The notes beneath the pieces are model-generated. The model did no database searches, was not told the DNA's origin, and saw nothing but the letters and a program-made list of their open reading frames with translations. Below are positions 42,643-52,522 of a DNA stretch of 64,000 bases, piece after piece; within the stretch, counting starts at the first letter, position 1, and every line of letters starts with the position of its first letter. Position numbers and translations under genes: made by a program. Source of the DNA: an uncultured Marvinbryantia sp. (lineage in GTDB: Bacteria > Bacillota > Clostridia > Lachnospirales > Lachnospiraceae); assembly GCA_934373455.1 (NCBI GenBank), contig CAKRON010000004.1:1-64000 (forward strand), read 5' to 3'.

Positions 42643-44043
42643 ATGAAAGAAAAAGGAAGTAGCTTTTCCGGTTCTATAGGCTTTGTATTAGCAGCTGCCG
42701 GAAGTGCCGTAGGTGTGGGAAATATCTGGAGATTTCCATATCTCTGTGCGAAAGATGGAGGAGGTCTGTTTCTTTTCGTTTACCTGATACTGGTATTAAC
42801 TTTTGGATTTGTATTACTGACTACAGATGTTGCCATCGGACGCAAGACAAAGAAAAATGCTCTGAGAGCTTTTGAAGAACTCAATCCAAAGTGGAAATTT
42901 CTGGGACGCTTAACCTTTCTGGTTCCGGCATTAATCATGACTTATTATTCTGTCATTGGCGGCTGGATTGCAAAGTACTTTTTTATCTACATCGTCTCTG
43001 ACGGAACAGCGGCTGCATCAGACGGATATTTTACATCGTTTATTACATCCGATATTGCACCAATCGTATTTATGTTAATTTTTCTCGCACTGACTGCCTG
43101 GATCGTATTTCGCGGTGTGGAAAAAGGAATTGAGAAATTTTCCAGAATCATTATGCCGGGACTGATTCTTTTGATTATAATCATTGCCATCTTTTGTCTG
43201 ACCTTGTCTCATACAGCAGCAGATGGTACTGTCCGTACCGGTCTTCAAGGTCTGGCTGTTTATTTAAAACCAGACTTTCACGGCTTAACGATAAAACGAT
43301 TTTTAGAAATTCTCCTGGATGCGATGAGTCAGTTGTTCTTTTCTTTGAGCGTATCTATGGGAATCATGATCACCTATGGTTCTTATGTGAAAAATGATGT
43401 AAATTTAAATAAAGCAACGAATCAGATTGAAATTTTTGACACCGGCGTTGCATTTCTTGCCGGAATGATGATCATACCAGCAGTATTTGTATTTCTTGGA
43501 AATGACGGTATGGCTTCCGGTCCAAGTCTGATTTTTATCTCATTGCCAAAAGTGTTTGATGCCATGGGCGTGTGGGGACGTCCTGCAGCTATCGCATTCT
43601 TCTTGATGATGGGATTCGCTGCACTGACATCCTGTGTATCCGTTATGGAAACTCTGGTTGCCAACTGCATGGAATTATATCATAAACCACGTAAAAAAAT
43701 GTGTGGTGCAGTCGGCATTTATTCTCTTATTACTGCAGTATTGATTTGTCTTGGGTACAATAAACTTTATTTTGAATTAAAACTTCCAAATGGATCTGTC
43801 GGACAGCTGCTTGATGTTATGGATTATATCAGCAATAGTTTTCTGATGCCGTTCATCTCTCTTCTGACCAGTATTTTAATTGGATGGGTAATTGGACCCG
43901 ACTGGATCATCGGAGAAGTAGAACGAAACGGCGAGCACTTTAAACGAGCAGGTCTGTATCGTTTTATGATACGCTATGTAGTGCCTGTTGTAATGCTTAT
44001 TCTATTCCTGGTATCCACAGGATTTGCAGATTTAATTTCTTGA
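42643..44043 (+). CDS. neurotransmitter:sodium symporter-family transporter
   Basis: A sodium-dependent amino-acid-type transporter (NSS/SNF family), 466 residues with about 11-12 membrane helices. The N-terminal helix 1 signature GFVLAAAGSAVGVGNIWRFPYL carries the sodium/substrate site; SMGIMITYGSY in helix 6 and GFAALTSCVSVMETLVA in helix 8 agree. Substrates in this family are amino acids or related compounds; none can be fixed here. GAGGGAG precedes the ATG. It is divergent from the XRE regulator and its last 12 bases overlap radA tail to tail. Confidence 0.9.
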   Translation: MKEKGSSFSGSIGFVLAAAGSAVGVGNIWRFPYLCAKDGGGLFLFVYLILVLTFGFVLLTTDVAIGRKTKKNALRAFEELNPKWKFLGRLTFLVPALIMTYYSVIGGWIAKYFFIYIVSDGTAAASDGYFTSFITSDIAPIVFMLIFLALTAWIVFRGVEKGIEKFSRIIMPGLILLIIIIAIFCLTLSHTAADGTVRTGLQGLAVYLKPDFHGLTIKRFLEILLDAMSQLFFSLSVSMGIMITYGSYVKNDVNLNKATNQIEIFDTGVAFLAGMMIIPAVFVFLGNDGMASGPSLIFISLPKVFDAMGVWGRPAAIAFFLMMGFAALTSCVSVMETLVANCMELYHKPRKKMCGAVGIYSLITAVLICLGYNKLYFELKLPNGSVGQLLDVMDYISNSFLMPFISLLTSILIGWVIGPDWIIGEVERNGEHFKRAGLYRFMIRYVVPVVMLILFLVSTGFADLIS

Positions 44044-45408
44044 TTTTAATAAATATTGCACTGCATCACGGACAGTTTCCAGACCGATGATCTGGATTCC
44101 TTCTGTCTTTTGCAGTGCTTTCATGGAAACTTTCGGCATCAGTACTGTCTCAAATCCCAACTTTTTAGCTTCTTGTACCCGCTGTTGTGCCATGTTGACA
44201 GAACGGATTTCTCCGCTTAGGCCTACTTCACCAAATGCTATCGTCTTTTCATCTATCGCAATATCTTTATAACTGGATACCAGAGCCAGAATCAACCCCA
44301 GATCTATTGCAGGCTCTGTCATACGGATTCCTCCTGCAATGTTTACATACACATCACAGGAAGACATCTGCATTCCTGCGCGTTTTTCCAGCACTGCCAA
44401 TAATAAATTTACTCTGTTAAAATCTGTACCGGCGGTCGTTCTTCTTGGCATTGGTAAATTGGTATGACAGACAAGTGCCTGTATCTCTATCAGGATCGGT
44501 CTGCTGCCTTCCATAGAACAGGCCACAATGGAACCGGATGCATTTTCAGGCTTTCCATCCAGCATATATTCTGATGGATTACTCACTTCCCTTAATCCAC
44601 TCTGACGCATCTCAAATACTCCAATCTCATTGGTAGATCCAAATCGATTCTTCACTCCCCGAAGAATCCGATAAGATGCATAGCGATCTCCTTCAAAATA
44701 TAAGACCGTATCCACCATATGTTCCAATACACGCGGTCCTGCAACAACTCCTTCTTTCGTCACATGTCCTACCAGGAAAATTGATATTCCCATTCCCTTT
44801 GCAATCTGCATCAGAACTCCGGTAGAGTCTCTTACCTGTGATACACTTCCAGGTGCGGCCGAAACTGTCTCATGATACATTGTCTGAATGGAGTCAATCA
44901 CAACAATCTCCGGCTTTATTTTTTCGATAACAGCCCGCACTAATTCCAGATTCGTCTCGCACAGCAACATCAGATCATCCTTGAAATCACCTATTCGCTG
45001 CGCTCTTAATTTTATCTGCTGTGCTGACTCTTCTCCCGATACATATAGCACTTTGTGTCCCTGTCCGGTAAGGTTATGACATACCTGAAGCAGCAATGTA
45101 GACTTTCCGATACCGGGATCACCTCCCACCAGCATCAGAGAACCGGCTACAATTCCCCCGCCAAGCACTCGGTCCAACTCTTCCATACCAGAAGATATTC
45201 TCTGTTTTTCATCGGTACGGACATCTGCCAGACGAACTGGTTTGATGTCCGCAGCTGCTTTTTTAATAACAGCAGAACCGGCTATTTTCACAACCGGTTC
45301 CTCTGTAAATGTATTCCATTCATGGCAGGCAGGACACTGTCCCTGCCATTTCGCTGATTCGTATCCGCAATTCTGACAAAAAAATGCGGTTGACTTTGCT
45401 TTCGCCAT
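44032..45408 (-). CDS. radA: DNA repair protein RadA
   Basis: RadA (Sms) is a RecA-like helicase for recombination intermediates. The 458 residues begin with a C4 zinc finger (CQNCGYESAKWQGQCPAC, 11-28), then Walker A GGDPGIGKST near 94, the RadA motif KNRFGSTNEIGVFEM near 254, and a C-terminal Lon-like domain. It lies behind clpC, a common Firmicute order, 10 bases apart. The 3' end overlaps the convergent transporter gene by 12 bases. Confidence 0.96.
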   Translation of the reverse strand: MAKAKSTAFFCQNCGYESAKWQGQCPACHEWNTFTEEPVVKIAGSAVIKKAAADIKPVRLADVRTDEKQRISSGMEELDRVLGGGIVAGSLMLVGGDPGIGKSTLLLQVCHNLTGQGHKVLYVSGEESAQQIKLRAQRIGDFKDDLMLLCETNLELVRAVIEKIKPEIVVIDSIQTMYHETVSAAPGSVSQVRDSTGVLMQIAKGMGISIFLVGHVTKEGVVAGPRVLEHMVDTVLYFEGDRYASYRILRGVKNRFGSTNEIGVFEMRQSGLREVSNPSEYMLDGKPENASGSIVACSMEGSRPILIEIQALVCHTNLPMPRRTTAGTDFNRVNLLLAVLEKRAGMQMSSCDVYVNIAGGIRMTEPAIDLGLILALVSSYKDIAIDEKTIAFGEVGLSGEIRSVNMAQQRVQEAKKLGFETVLMPKVSMKALQKTEGIQIIGLETVRDAVQYLLKSRN

Positions 45409-45418
45409 TTTTGCTCTC

Positions 45419-47869
45419 CTAAGACTTCTTTACATCAAATTTCATTTTCTGATTCACATATCCTACTGCTACCGAATCTCCCCTTCTGATCCTTCCTTCC
45501 AGTATTTCTTCTGCTAAAGCATCTTCTAACTGGGTCTGGATCGCACGCTTCAAAGGTCTTGCACCATATTTTGCATCATATCCGGTTTCTGCGATATGCT
45601 TCTTTACGGAATCTCTCACATGAAGTTCAATATCCATCTGATCTTTGCAGCGTTTTTCAAATTCTTTCAACAGTAAGGTTACAATCTTTGCAATTTCTTC
45701 TTTGTTCAGAGAATGGAATACAATGATCTCATCAATTCGATTCAGGAATTCTGGTTTAAACACACGCTTTACCTCTTCCATGACATTGTTCTTCATTCTC
45801 AGATAGTTCTGCTTTTCATCATCTCCGGCAAGGAATCCCAGTTTCTTTGGTTCCTGAATTGCTGCTGCGCCGGCATTGGATGTCATAATCAGGATCGTAT
45901 TTTTGAAATCTACTTTTCTTCCCTGGGCATCTGTAATATGACCATCATCCAGTACCTGAAGCAATATATTAAATACATCCGGATGTGCCTTTTCGATTTC
46001 ATCAAACAGGATTACTGAATATGGATTTCTTCTTACTTTTTCACTGAGCTGTCCCCCTTCTTCGTATCCCACATATCCAGGAGGGGAACCAACCAGCTTG
46101 GATACACTATGCTTTTCCATATATTCAGACATATCTACACGAATCATTGCCTGTTCACTGCCAAATACTACATCTGCCAGTACCTTGGACAATTCTGTCT
46201 TACCTACACCAGTAGGTCCAAGGAACAAAAATGATCCAATTGGACGCTTAGGATCTTTCAGTCCGACACGACCTCGCTTAATTGCTTTTGCCACTGCTTT
46301 TACAGCTTCTTCCTGTCCAATTACTCTCTGATGAAGGGTCTGTTCCAGTTTCAGAAGACGATGAGATTCTTTTTCTTCCAGTTTCTGTACCGGAATCTTT
46401 GTCCACATAGATACAATCTCTGCGATCTCATTCTCGCCAATTGCCGGGCGTTTCTTTTCTTTCTTCGCTTCGTGGCGCTTTCTTACATCCTCCAACTTCT
46501 TCATAAGCTTATCCTGCTCCTGATTATATCTGGACGCTTCTTCCCATTCACCAAGGACAATCGCCTTTTCTTTCTTCTCTGATAATTCCTCTAATTCTTC
46601 CTGAAGGCTTCCTACTCCATCTTCTGCCTCGGCCTTCTTCAGCTGTTTTCTGGATGCCGCCTCATCGATCAAATCAATTGCCTTATCCGGCAAAAATCGA
46701 TCATTGATATAACGGTCTGCATACGTCACAGCTGCTTCAATTGCCTCATCCGTAATAACTACTTTGTGATGTTCTTCATAAGGCTTTCTCAGCCCTTTCA
46801 AGATGGCAACCGCTTCTTCCGGTTTTGGTTCTTCTACAACGACTGACTGGAAACGGCGCTCCAGTGCTGGATCTTTTTCGATATACTTTCTGTATTCTCC
46901 AATGGTGGTTGCTCCAATCAGCTGTATCTCTCCACGGGAAAGTGCCGGCTTTAAAATATTCGAAGCATCCATGGCGCCTTCGGCTCCACCTGCTCCGATA
47001 ATCGTATGAAGTTCGTCGATAAAAAGTAATACGTCACTGCGTTCGGAAACTTCCTGAATTATCTTCTTTATACGTTCTTCAAATTCACCTCTGTACTTCG
47101 ATCCGGCTACCATCGCTGCCATATCCAGTGTATACAGTTTTTTCCCTTTTATAGTATCCGGTACAGCATCTTCTACAATTCTCTGCGCAAGGCCTTCTAC
47201 AATCGCAGTCTTTCCTACACCAGGTTCACCAATCAGACACGGATTATTCTTAGTGCGCCGGCTGAGTATCTGGATAATTCTCTCTATCTCCATTTCTCTT
47301 CCAATCACTGGATCTAATCTGCCATCTGCTGCCTGCTGTGTCAGATTTCTGCTGAATTGTTCCAGCATGGTGCTTCCCTGCATTCCGGCATTCTGGCTTC
47401 CCTTCACTGTACGCATATAATCTTTGTAACGGCTCTCCTCCAGACCCAGACACTCCAGAACAGCCATGAATATTTTCTGTACCTGTATTCCCATCGTGTG
47501 CAGCAATCTTGTTGCAACGCAGTCCACATCTTTTAGAATAGCAAGCAGTAAATGCTCCGTTCCCATCTTATCCTGCCCGAAAAATACAGCTTCTTCCTCA
47601 CCCTGAGCCAGAATCTCCAGTGCACGCGGAGAATATCCAAAGGATACTTTATCAGCCAGCATACCTTCCGGCGCAATCAGCTCCTGAATCAGTTCCATGA
47701 GCTTTGACTCATCCACTTTGCATTCTTTCAGAATCGCTGAAGCCATCCCGCTTTCTTCTTTCATTAATCCCATCAGCAAATGTTCTGAACCGATATAACT
47801 CTGTCCACATTGCTTTGATGTCTGTTTTGCATATTTCAAGGCTCGATTTACCTGTTCGGTATATTGCAT
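45419..47869 (-). CDS. clpC: ATP-dependent unfoldase ClpC
   Basis: An 816-residue Hsp100 protein that unfolds substrates for ClpP. It has the double Clp_N repeat (1-145), AAA1 with GEPGVGKT near 205 and a middle UVR-like coiled segment (about 410-470), AAA2 with GPTGVGKT near 545, and the C-terminal small domain. Length is normal. In Bacillus the operon is ctsR-mcsA-mcsB-clpC-radA; here only a GntR gene precedes it by three bases, so control and adaptor differ. Confidence 0.95.
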   Translation of the reverse strand: MQYTEQVNRALKYAKQTSKQCGQSYIGSEHLLMGLMKEESGMASAILKECKVDESKLMELIQELIAPEGMLADKVSFGYSPRALEILAQGEEEAVFFGQDKMGTEHLLLAILKDVDCVATRLLHTMGIQVQKIFMAVLECLGLEESRYKDYMRTVKGSQNAGMQGSTMLEQFSRNLTQQAADGRLDPVIGREMEIERIIQILSRRTKNNPCLIGEPGVGKTAIVEGLAQRIVEDAVPDTIKGKKLYTLDMAAMVAGSKYRGEFEERIKKIIQEVSERSDVLLFIDELHTIIGAGGAEGAMDASNILKPALSRGEIQLIGATTIGEYRKYIEKDPALERRFQSVVVEEPKPEEAVAILKGLRKPYEEHHKVVITDEAIEAAVTYADRYINDRFLPDKAIDLIDEAASRKQLKKAEAEDGVGSLQEELEELSEKKEKAIVLGEWEEASRYNQEQDKLMKKLEDVRKRHEAKKEKKRPAIGENEIAEIVSMWTKIPVQKLEEKESHRLLKLEQTLHQRVIGQEEAVKAVAKAIKRGRVGLKDPKRPIGSFLFLGPTGVGKTELSKVLADVVFGSEQAMIRVDMSEYMEKHSVSKLVGSPPGYVGYEEGGQLSEKVRRNPYSVILFDEIEKAHPDVFNILLQVLDDGHITDAQGRKVDFKNTILIMTSNAGAAAIQEPKKLGFLAGDDEKQNYLRMKNNVMEEVKRVFKPEFLNRIDEIIVFHSLNKEEIAKIVTLLLKEFEKRCKDQMDIELHVRDSVKKHIAETGYDAKYGARPLKRAIQTQLEDALAEEILEGRIRRGDSVAVGYVNQKMKFDVKKS

Positions 47870-47872
47870 ACT

Positions 47873-48256
47873 CTACATCCTTCCATTCTTCATATCTTTT
47901 AATATATCATCTACCATATTATGGATCTCATCTTCTGTAATGTTCTTACAACATGCTTTCGCCAAACTTACCCGAAGTGCACTCTTTAATTCTTCCATAG
48001 CCTGAATCTTGTCCACATCCAAAGCTATCACGGCGCCTTTTCTTCTGTCAAGCCGTAAGAATCCCTCCTGACGCAGTACAGAATATGCTTTATTCACAGT
48101 ATGCATATTCACTCCGATATCATCTGCCAACTGTCGTACAGACGGAAGTGCCTCCCCTTCCTGAATTGACGAAGTGGCAATGCCAAGAATAATCTGATTT
48201 CTCAACTGAATATAAATCGCTTCATCGCTCTGGAAATCTATTTCAATTACTATCAT
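47873..48256 (-). CDS. GntR-family regulator (YtrA type) in front of clpC
   Basis: A 127-residue short GntR protein of the YtrA group: winged helix with SDEAIYIQLRNQIILGIATSS, LPSVRQLADDIGVNMHTVNKAY and LRLDRRKGAVI, then a short dimer tail of two helices. YtrA-type regulators usually control ABC transporters. Here the stop codon is three bases from the clpC start, so it is co-transcribed with clpC and radA. A promoter (TTGATT, TATAAT) lies upstream. A role in stress control of clpC is a natural guess, unproven. Confidence 0.87.
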   Translation of the reverse strand: MIVIEIDFQSDEAIYIQLRNQIILGIATSSIQEGEALPSVRQLADDIGVNMHTVNKAYSVLRQEGFLRLDRRKGAVIALDVDKIQAMEELKSALRVSLAKACCKNITEDEIHNMVDDILKDMKNGRM

Positions 48257-48290
48257 ATACCCACTTCCATTTCTTTTTTCTGTTATATTG

Positions 48291-48320
48291 ATTATAGCAC
48301 AGTTGGCTTATATAAATCAA
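48291..48320 (-). promoter_or_regulatory. promoter of gntR-clpC-radA
   Basis: TTGATT (48315-48320) and TATAAT (48291-48296) are 18 bp apart on the minus strand. The -35 box touches the palindromic terminator of the preceding gene. No CtsR heptad repeat is seen. Confidence 0.6.
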
Positions 48321-48350
48321 GAAAGAATCCCGCATGCGGGATTCTTTCTT
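48319..48350 (-). terminator. 32-nt perfect palindrome, terminator of the coiled-coil protein gene
   Basis: AAGAAAGAATCC-CGCATGCG-GGATTCTTTCTT is fully self-complementary. It lies 28 bases behind the stop of the 388-residue gene and is followed by GATTTAT, so the U-tract is weak. Its closeness to the gntR promoter means it could double as an operator. Confidence 0.55.
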
Positions 48351-48377
48351 CTGTAAATAATAAAATTATTTCATTTT

Positions 48378-49544
48378 TTAAAGATCTATCATGTCCACGT
48401 TAACATCCGGTTCTTCGATGCTGCTCTGTACCATAGTCGGCTGTGCCGGCTGCTGTGGCTGTACTGGTGGCTGTGGCTGCACTGGTGGCTGAGACTGCAT
48501 CGGCTGTGGCTGTACCGGTGGCTGTGTATATATCGGTTGCTGCAGAGGCGCTGCTGTCTCCATCTGTGGTACCACATCTTTTCCTTTTGCCTTCTTCGCT
48601 GCTTTCTTAGCTTCTTTTTCCTGTTTCTTAAGTTCTTTCTTAGAAAGTACCGGAGCTTCTTCTCTGGTCGCTGCTGCTGTATTCATTGGCTGTGCCTGAA
48701 GTTTCTGAGGTGCATTGCCAAATGCAGCATGAACCGTACCAGACATATCATTCATCTGCTGATTCTGCATCGGCTGCTGTGGCGTATTCTGAACAGGCGC
48801 ATAATAGTAATCACTTCTCATGTTCTGTTCTTTTCTTGCATATTCATAGCTTTCTGTCACCTGACCCTTTAAAGTCTTAATCTCGTCCTTCATATCTTTA
48901 TTTCTAAGACTCTGATTAATAATGACAAACAGCAAAATAACCGCAAATGCTATTAAACCGTATAACACTTTCATTAATGTATCAAGACGTGATGCAAAAT
49001 CATCATTCTCTTTCTGTAATGCAGTCACCTGCTGTGCTTTTTGCTCCAGCTGTGCTGCCTGCTCAGACTGGGCTGCTGCTTCAGATTCTGCAGCCAGCTT
49101 TTCTGATTCTGCTTTTGCTTTCGCTTCTGCATCATTTGCCTGTGTTTCCGCTTCTGTTTCCTTTGTACCATCGGATGTTACATGCAGAATATATGTAGCT
49201 ACCGCACCATTTGCCGCCTGCACGGAAATAGATACCGTACCTGTTCCATCATCTGACAGCTGTGTTCCACTGATATCTGTAATTTCTGCACTGTCTGCAG
49301 ATTTTACCGGATTCAGTTCCAATTCTTTGGTATCTGCGCTTACCGTAACATTATATTCCAATGTTGCATAATAAAATTCTGGTTCACAGGATACTGCGTT
49401 TTCCAGTCCCAGGCTGTATAAAGAATTGTCGCCTGATGAACTGTCATCAGAATACTCTTCCGCAGACACACTGACCATCAGCATGCATACTACTGACAGA
49501 ACCATCAGCACCAGACGACTGATTGTCTTTGTTATTTCTTTCAT
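48378..49544 (-). CDS. surface protein with cadherin-like domain, coiled coil and Pro/Gln tail
   Basis: A 388-residue membrane protein. A signal peptide (about 1-29, ending VSVSA) is followed by a beta-sandwich (35-125) of the cadherin-like Ig type (NSLYSLGLENAVSCEPEF ... YNVTVSAD). Then comes an Ala/Glu-rich coiled coil (about 135-195), one membrane helix (LYGLIAFAVILLFVIINQ, about 198-215) and a cytoplasmic tail rich in Lys, Gln and Pro (PQPPVQPQ-type repeats near the end). AGAGG at the right distance sets ATG 49544 rather than the upstream frame start. It follows purD by about 20 bases but looks unrelated to purines. Function unknown; possibly linked to the envelope. Confidence 0.65.
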   Translation of the reverse strand: MKEITKTISRLVLMVLSVVCMLMVSVSAEEYSDDSSSGDNSLYSLGLENAVSCEPEFYYATLEYNVTVSADTKELELNPVKSADSAEITDISGTQLSDDGTGTVSISVQAANGAVATYILHVTSDGTKETEAETQANDAEAKAKAESEKLAAESEAAAQSEQAAQLEQKAQQVTALQKENDDFASRLDTLMKVLYGLIAFAVILLFVIINQSLRNKDMKDEIKTLKGQVTESYEYARKEQNMRSDYYYAPVQNTPQQPMQNQQMNDMSGTVHAAFGNAPQKLQAQPMNTAAATREEAPVLSKKELKKQEKEAKKAAKKAKGKDVVPQMETAAPLQQPIYTQPPVQPQPMQSQPPVQPQPPVQPQQPAQPTMVQSSIEEPDVNVDMIDL

Positions 49545-49566
49545 ATTTCTACCTCTTTCTTTTGTT

Positions 49567-50838
49567 CTATGCTTCATCAATGGCTTTTCCTATATCATGA
49601 CGATAATACTTATTATCAAAACTGATCCAGTTGACCGCTTCATAAGCATTGGAACGGGCCTTCTTCAAATCTTCTCCCTTAGCTGTCACACCCAGTACGC
49701 GACCGCCGTTTGTCACAATTCCTTTTTCTGTTTTCTTTGTTCCGGCATGGAATACATAATAACCATCTTTATCTTTAAAATTGTCAAATCCGGATATTAC
49801 AAATCCTTTTTCGTATTTTACCGGATATCCATCTGATGCCAGAACCACGCAGACAGCTGCATTGTCCTCAAACTCCAGATCAAGCTGATCTAAGGTTACA
49901 TCAATACATGCTTCAAAGGCTTCTACCAAATCTGTCTTCATCCTTGGCAGAACTACCTGAGTCTCCGGATCTCCGAAACGGGCATTATACTCCAGGACCT
50001 TTGGTCCTTCCTCTGTCAGCATCAATCCGAAGAAAATGATTCCTTTGAACTCTCTGCCTTCCGCTGCCATCGCATCAACTGTTGCCTGATAAATATATTT
50101 CCGACAGAACTCGTCTACTTCTTTTGTATAGAATGGACTTGGTGAAAATGTTCCCATTCCTCCGGTATTTAAACCTGTATCGCCGTCTCCTGCTCTCTTA
50201 TGATCCTGTGCACTGGTCATCGTCTTAATCGTCTTTCCATCAACAAAGGACAATACAGACACTTCTCTTCCAGTCATAAATTCTTCGATAACCATGCGAT
50301 TTCCAGAGGCACCAAACTGTTTATCCAGCATAATGGATTTCACTCCGGCTTTTGCTTCTTCCAATGTCTGACAGATCAGAACCCCTTTTCCAAGAGCCAG
50401 TCCGTCTGCTTTTAATACGATTGGAAATTTCGCTGTTTCCAGATATGCAAGAGCCTCATCCGGATCATCAAAATTTTCATAAGCAGCAGTCGGTATGTGA
50501 TATTTCTTCATAAGATCTTTGGAAAATGCCTTAGATCCTTCCAGAATTGCAGCATTTTTCCGCGGTCCGAATACCCGAAGCCCCTGTGCTTCAAACACAT
50601 CCACAATTCCTCCGACCAATGGATCATCCATACCGATTACCGTCAGATCAATCTCTTTTTCTTTCGCAAAAGATGCCAGCTTTTCAAATTCCATTGCACC
50701 TATCGCTACACACTCTGCATATTCTTCTATCCCTGCATTACCAGGTGCACAGTAAATTTTCTCTACATTTTTATTCTGAGCAATCTTCCATGCAATTGCA
50801 TGTTCTCTTCCGCCGCTTCCTACGATTAATACTTTCAT
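49567..50838 (-). CDS. purD: phosphoribosylamine-glycine ligase
   Basis: PurD makes glycinamide ribonucleotide, the second purine step. The 423 residues start MKVLIVGSGGREHAIAWK and show the ATP-grasp core (about 105-300) with GLALGKGV and the ending ARFGDPETQ signature. Last enzyme gene of purE-M-N-D; 29 bases after purN. Confidence 0.96.
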   Translation of the reverse strand: MKVLIVGSGGREHAIAWKIAQNKNVEKIYCAPGNAGIEEYAECVAIGAMEFEKLASFAKEKEIDLTVIGMDDPLVGGIVDVFEAQGLRVFGPRKNAAILEGSKAFSKDLMKKYHIPTAAYENFDDPDEALAYLETAKFPIVLKADGLALGKGVLICQTLEEAKAGVKSIMLDKQFGASGNRMVIEEFMTGREVSVLSFVDGKTIKTMTSAQDHKRAGDGDTGLNTGGMGTFSPSPFYTKEVDEFCRKYIYQATVDAMAAEGREFKGIIFFGLMLTEEGPKVLEYNARFGDPETQVVLPRMKTDLVEAFEACIDVTLDQLDLEFEDNAAVCVVLASDGYPVKYEKGFVISGFDNFKDKDGYYVFHAGTKKTEKGIVTNGGRVLGVTAKGEDLKKARSNAYEAVNWISFDNKYYRHDIGKAIDEA

Positions 50839-50867
50839 ACTTCCTCCTCTTATCCATCCGGTGGATT

Positions 50868-51491
50868 CTATTTAAAAAGTACTTTGCCGTCTTTTATTTC
50901 AATGCGATCATTTGCAATCAAATCGATTGCTTTTGGCATAATGACCCATTCTGCCTGTTCCATAACTCTTCGCTGGAGAATCTCAGGAGTATCTCCCTGC
51001 TGTATCTCCACTGCTTTCTGTAAAATAATCGGACCGGTATCTGTGCCTTCATCCACAAAATGTACGGTAGCTCCAGTCACTTTTACCCCACGTTCCAGTG
51101 CCTTTTCATGCACTTTCAATCCATAATATCCTGTACCGCAAAAAGCCGGTATCAGGGAAGGGTGAATGTTAATAATCTTATTTGGATACGTCTGTACCAT
51201 AATCTCCGGAATCACTACCAGACATCCTGCCAGCACTATCAAATCCGGCTCATACGACTGAATCGTCTGAAGCAATGCCTGATTAAACGTCTGTCGGTCT
51301 GCATAATTTTTCGGTGATACGCAGGCAGCCGGAATCCCTGCTGCCTTTGCTCTCTCTAATGCATACGCATTCTGATTGTTACTGATAACCACACCGATTT
51401 CTGTATTTGTAATTGTTCCATCAGCAATACCATCAATGATTGCCTGCAGATTCGTGCCGCCTCCGGAAACAAGAACTGCAAGTTTTAGCAT
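50868..51491 (-). CDS. purN: phosphoribosylglycinamide formyltransferase
   Basis: PurN transfers formate from 10-formyl-THF to GAR. The 207 residues have LVSGGGTNLQAIID near the start and the active-site blocks INIHPSLIPAF (catalytic Asn/His) and GATVHFVDEGTDTGPII (Asp). It overlaps purM by seven bases. Confidence 0.96.
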   Translation of the reverse strand: MLKLAVLVSGGGTNLQAIIDGIADGTITNTEIGVVISNNQNAYALERAKAAGIPAACVSPKNYADRQTFNQALLQTIQSYEPDLIVLAGCLVVIPEIMVQTYPNKIINIHPSLIPAFCGTGYYGLKVHEKALERGVKVTGATVHFVDEGTDTGPIILQKAVEIQQGDTPEILQRRVMEQAEWVIMPKAIDLIANDRIEIKDGKVLFK

Positions 51492-52510
51492 AATTCTACT
51501 CCCTTGTCTCCATCTGCGATTTCACCGATCACATATGCTTTATCTCCGGTTTTCTGAAGTGCATCTAAAGTTTTCTCCACATCAGCCGGATCTACTGCCA
51601 GAACCATGCCAAGTCCCATGTTGAATGTATTGTACATCATCTGTTCTTCGATCTGACCTTCTTTTGCCAGCATCTTAAAGATCGCAGGCACTTCATAGCT
51701 GTCTTTCTTTACAACTGCTTTTACACCATCCGGAAGCATTCTCGGAATATTTTCATAAAAACCACCACCAGTAATATGGCTGCAGCCCTTAATTACAACT
51801 CCTGCTTCTTTTACGCTGCGCAGTGCTTTTACATAAATTCTGGTTGGTGCAAGAAGCGCTTCTCCTAATGTCTTACCAAGTTCTTCATGGTATGTACTCA
51901 AAGTCTCTTTGTCCATCTGGAACACTTTACGAACCAGTGAAAATCCATTGCTGTGTACTCCTGTAGAAGCAATACCTACCAGCACATCACCAGCTTTGAT
52001 GTGTTCACCGGTAATCATATCTTTCTTATCTGCTACACCTACTGCGAATCCGGCAATATCATAGTCATTTTCTGGCATAAGTCCCGGATGTTCTGCTGTC
52101 TCACCGCCGATTAAGGCACAGTCAGACTGTACACATCCTTCTGCCACACCACTTACGATCGCTGCGATCTTTTCCGGATAGTTCTTACCACATGCGATGT
52201 AATCCAAGAAAAAGAGTGGTTCGCCACCTGCGCAGGCAATATCATTTACACACATAGCAACCGCATCAATACCAATTGTATCATGTTTATCCATGATAAA
52301 CGCCAGCTTTACTTTTGTTCCACATCCATCTGTTCCTGATAACAGTACCGGTTCTTCCATATTCTTGATCTTAGCCAGTGAGAATGCACCTGAAAAACCT
52401 CCAAGACCTCCAAGTACCTCTTCTCTCATAGTTCTCTTTACAGATTCTTTCATCAATTCTACTGATCTGTATCCTGCTTCAATATCTACGCCTGCCTTCT
52501 TGTAATCCAT
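51485..52510 (-). CDS. purM: phosphoribosylformylglycinamidine cyclo-ligase
   Basis: PurM closes the imidazole ring to give AIR. The 341 residues show MDYKKAGVDIEAGYRSV, the ATP-binding GTDGCGTKVKLA, the GGETAEHPG loop, and GCSHITGGGFYENIPRML near 245. It begins 12 bases after purE. Confidence 0.96.
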   Translation of the reverse strand: MDYKKAGVDIEAGYRSVELMKESVKRTMREEVLGGLGGFSGAFSLAKIKNMEEPVLLSGTDGCGTKVKLAFIMDKHDTIGIDAVAMCVNDIACAGGEPLFFLDYIACGKNYPEKIAAIVSGVAEGCVQSDCALIGGETAEHPGLMPENDYDIAGFAVGVADKKDMITGEHIKAGDVLVGIASTGVHSNGFSLVRKVFQMDKETLSTYHEELGKTLGEALLAPTRIYVKALRSVKEAGVVIKGCSHITGGGFYENIPRMLPDGVKAVVKKDSYEVPAIFKMLAKEGQIEEQMMYNTFNMGLGMVLAVDPADVEKTLDALQKTGDKAYVIGEIADGDKGVELC

Positions 52511-52522
52511 AACTCTTCTCCT

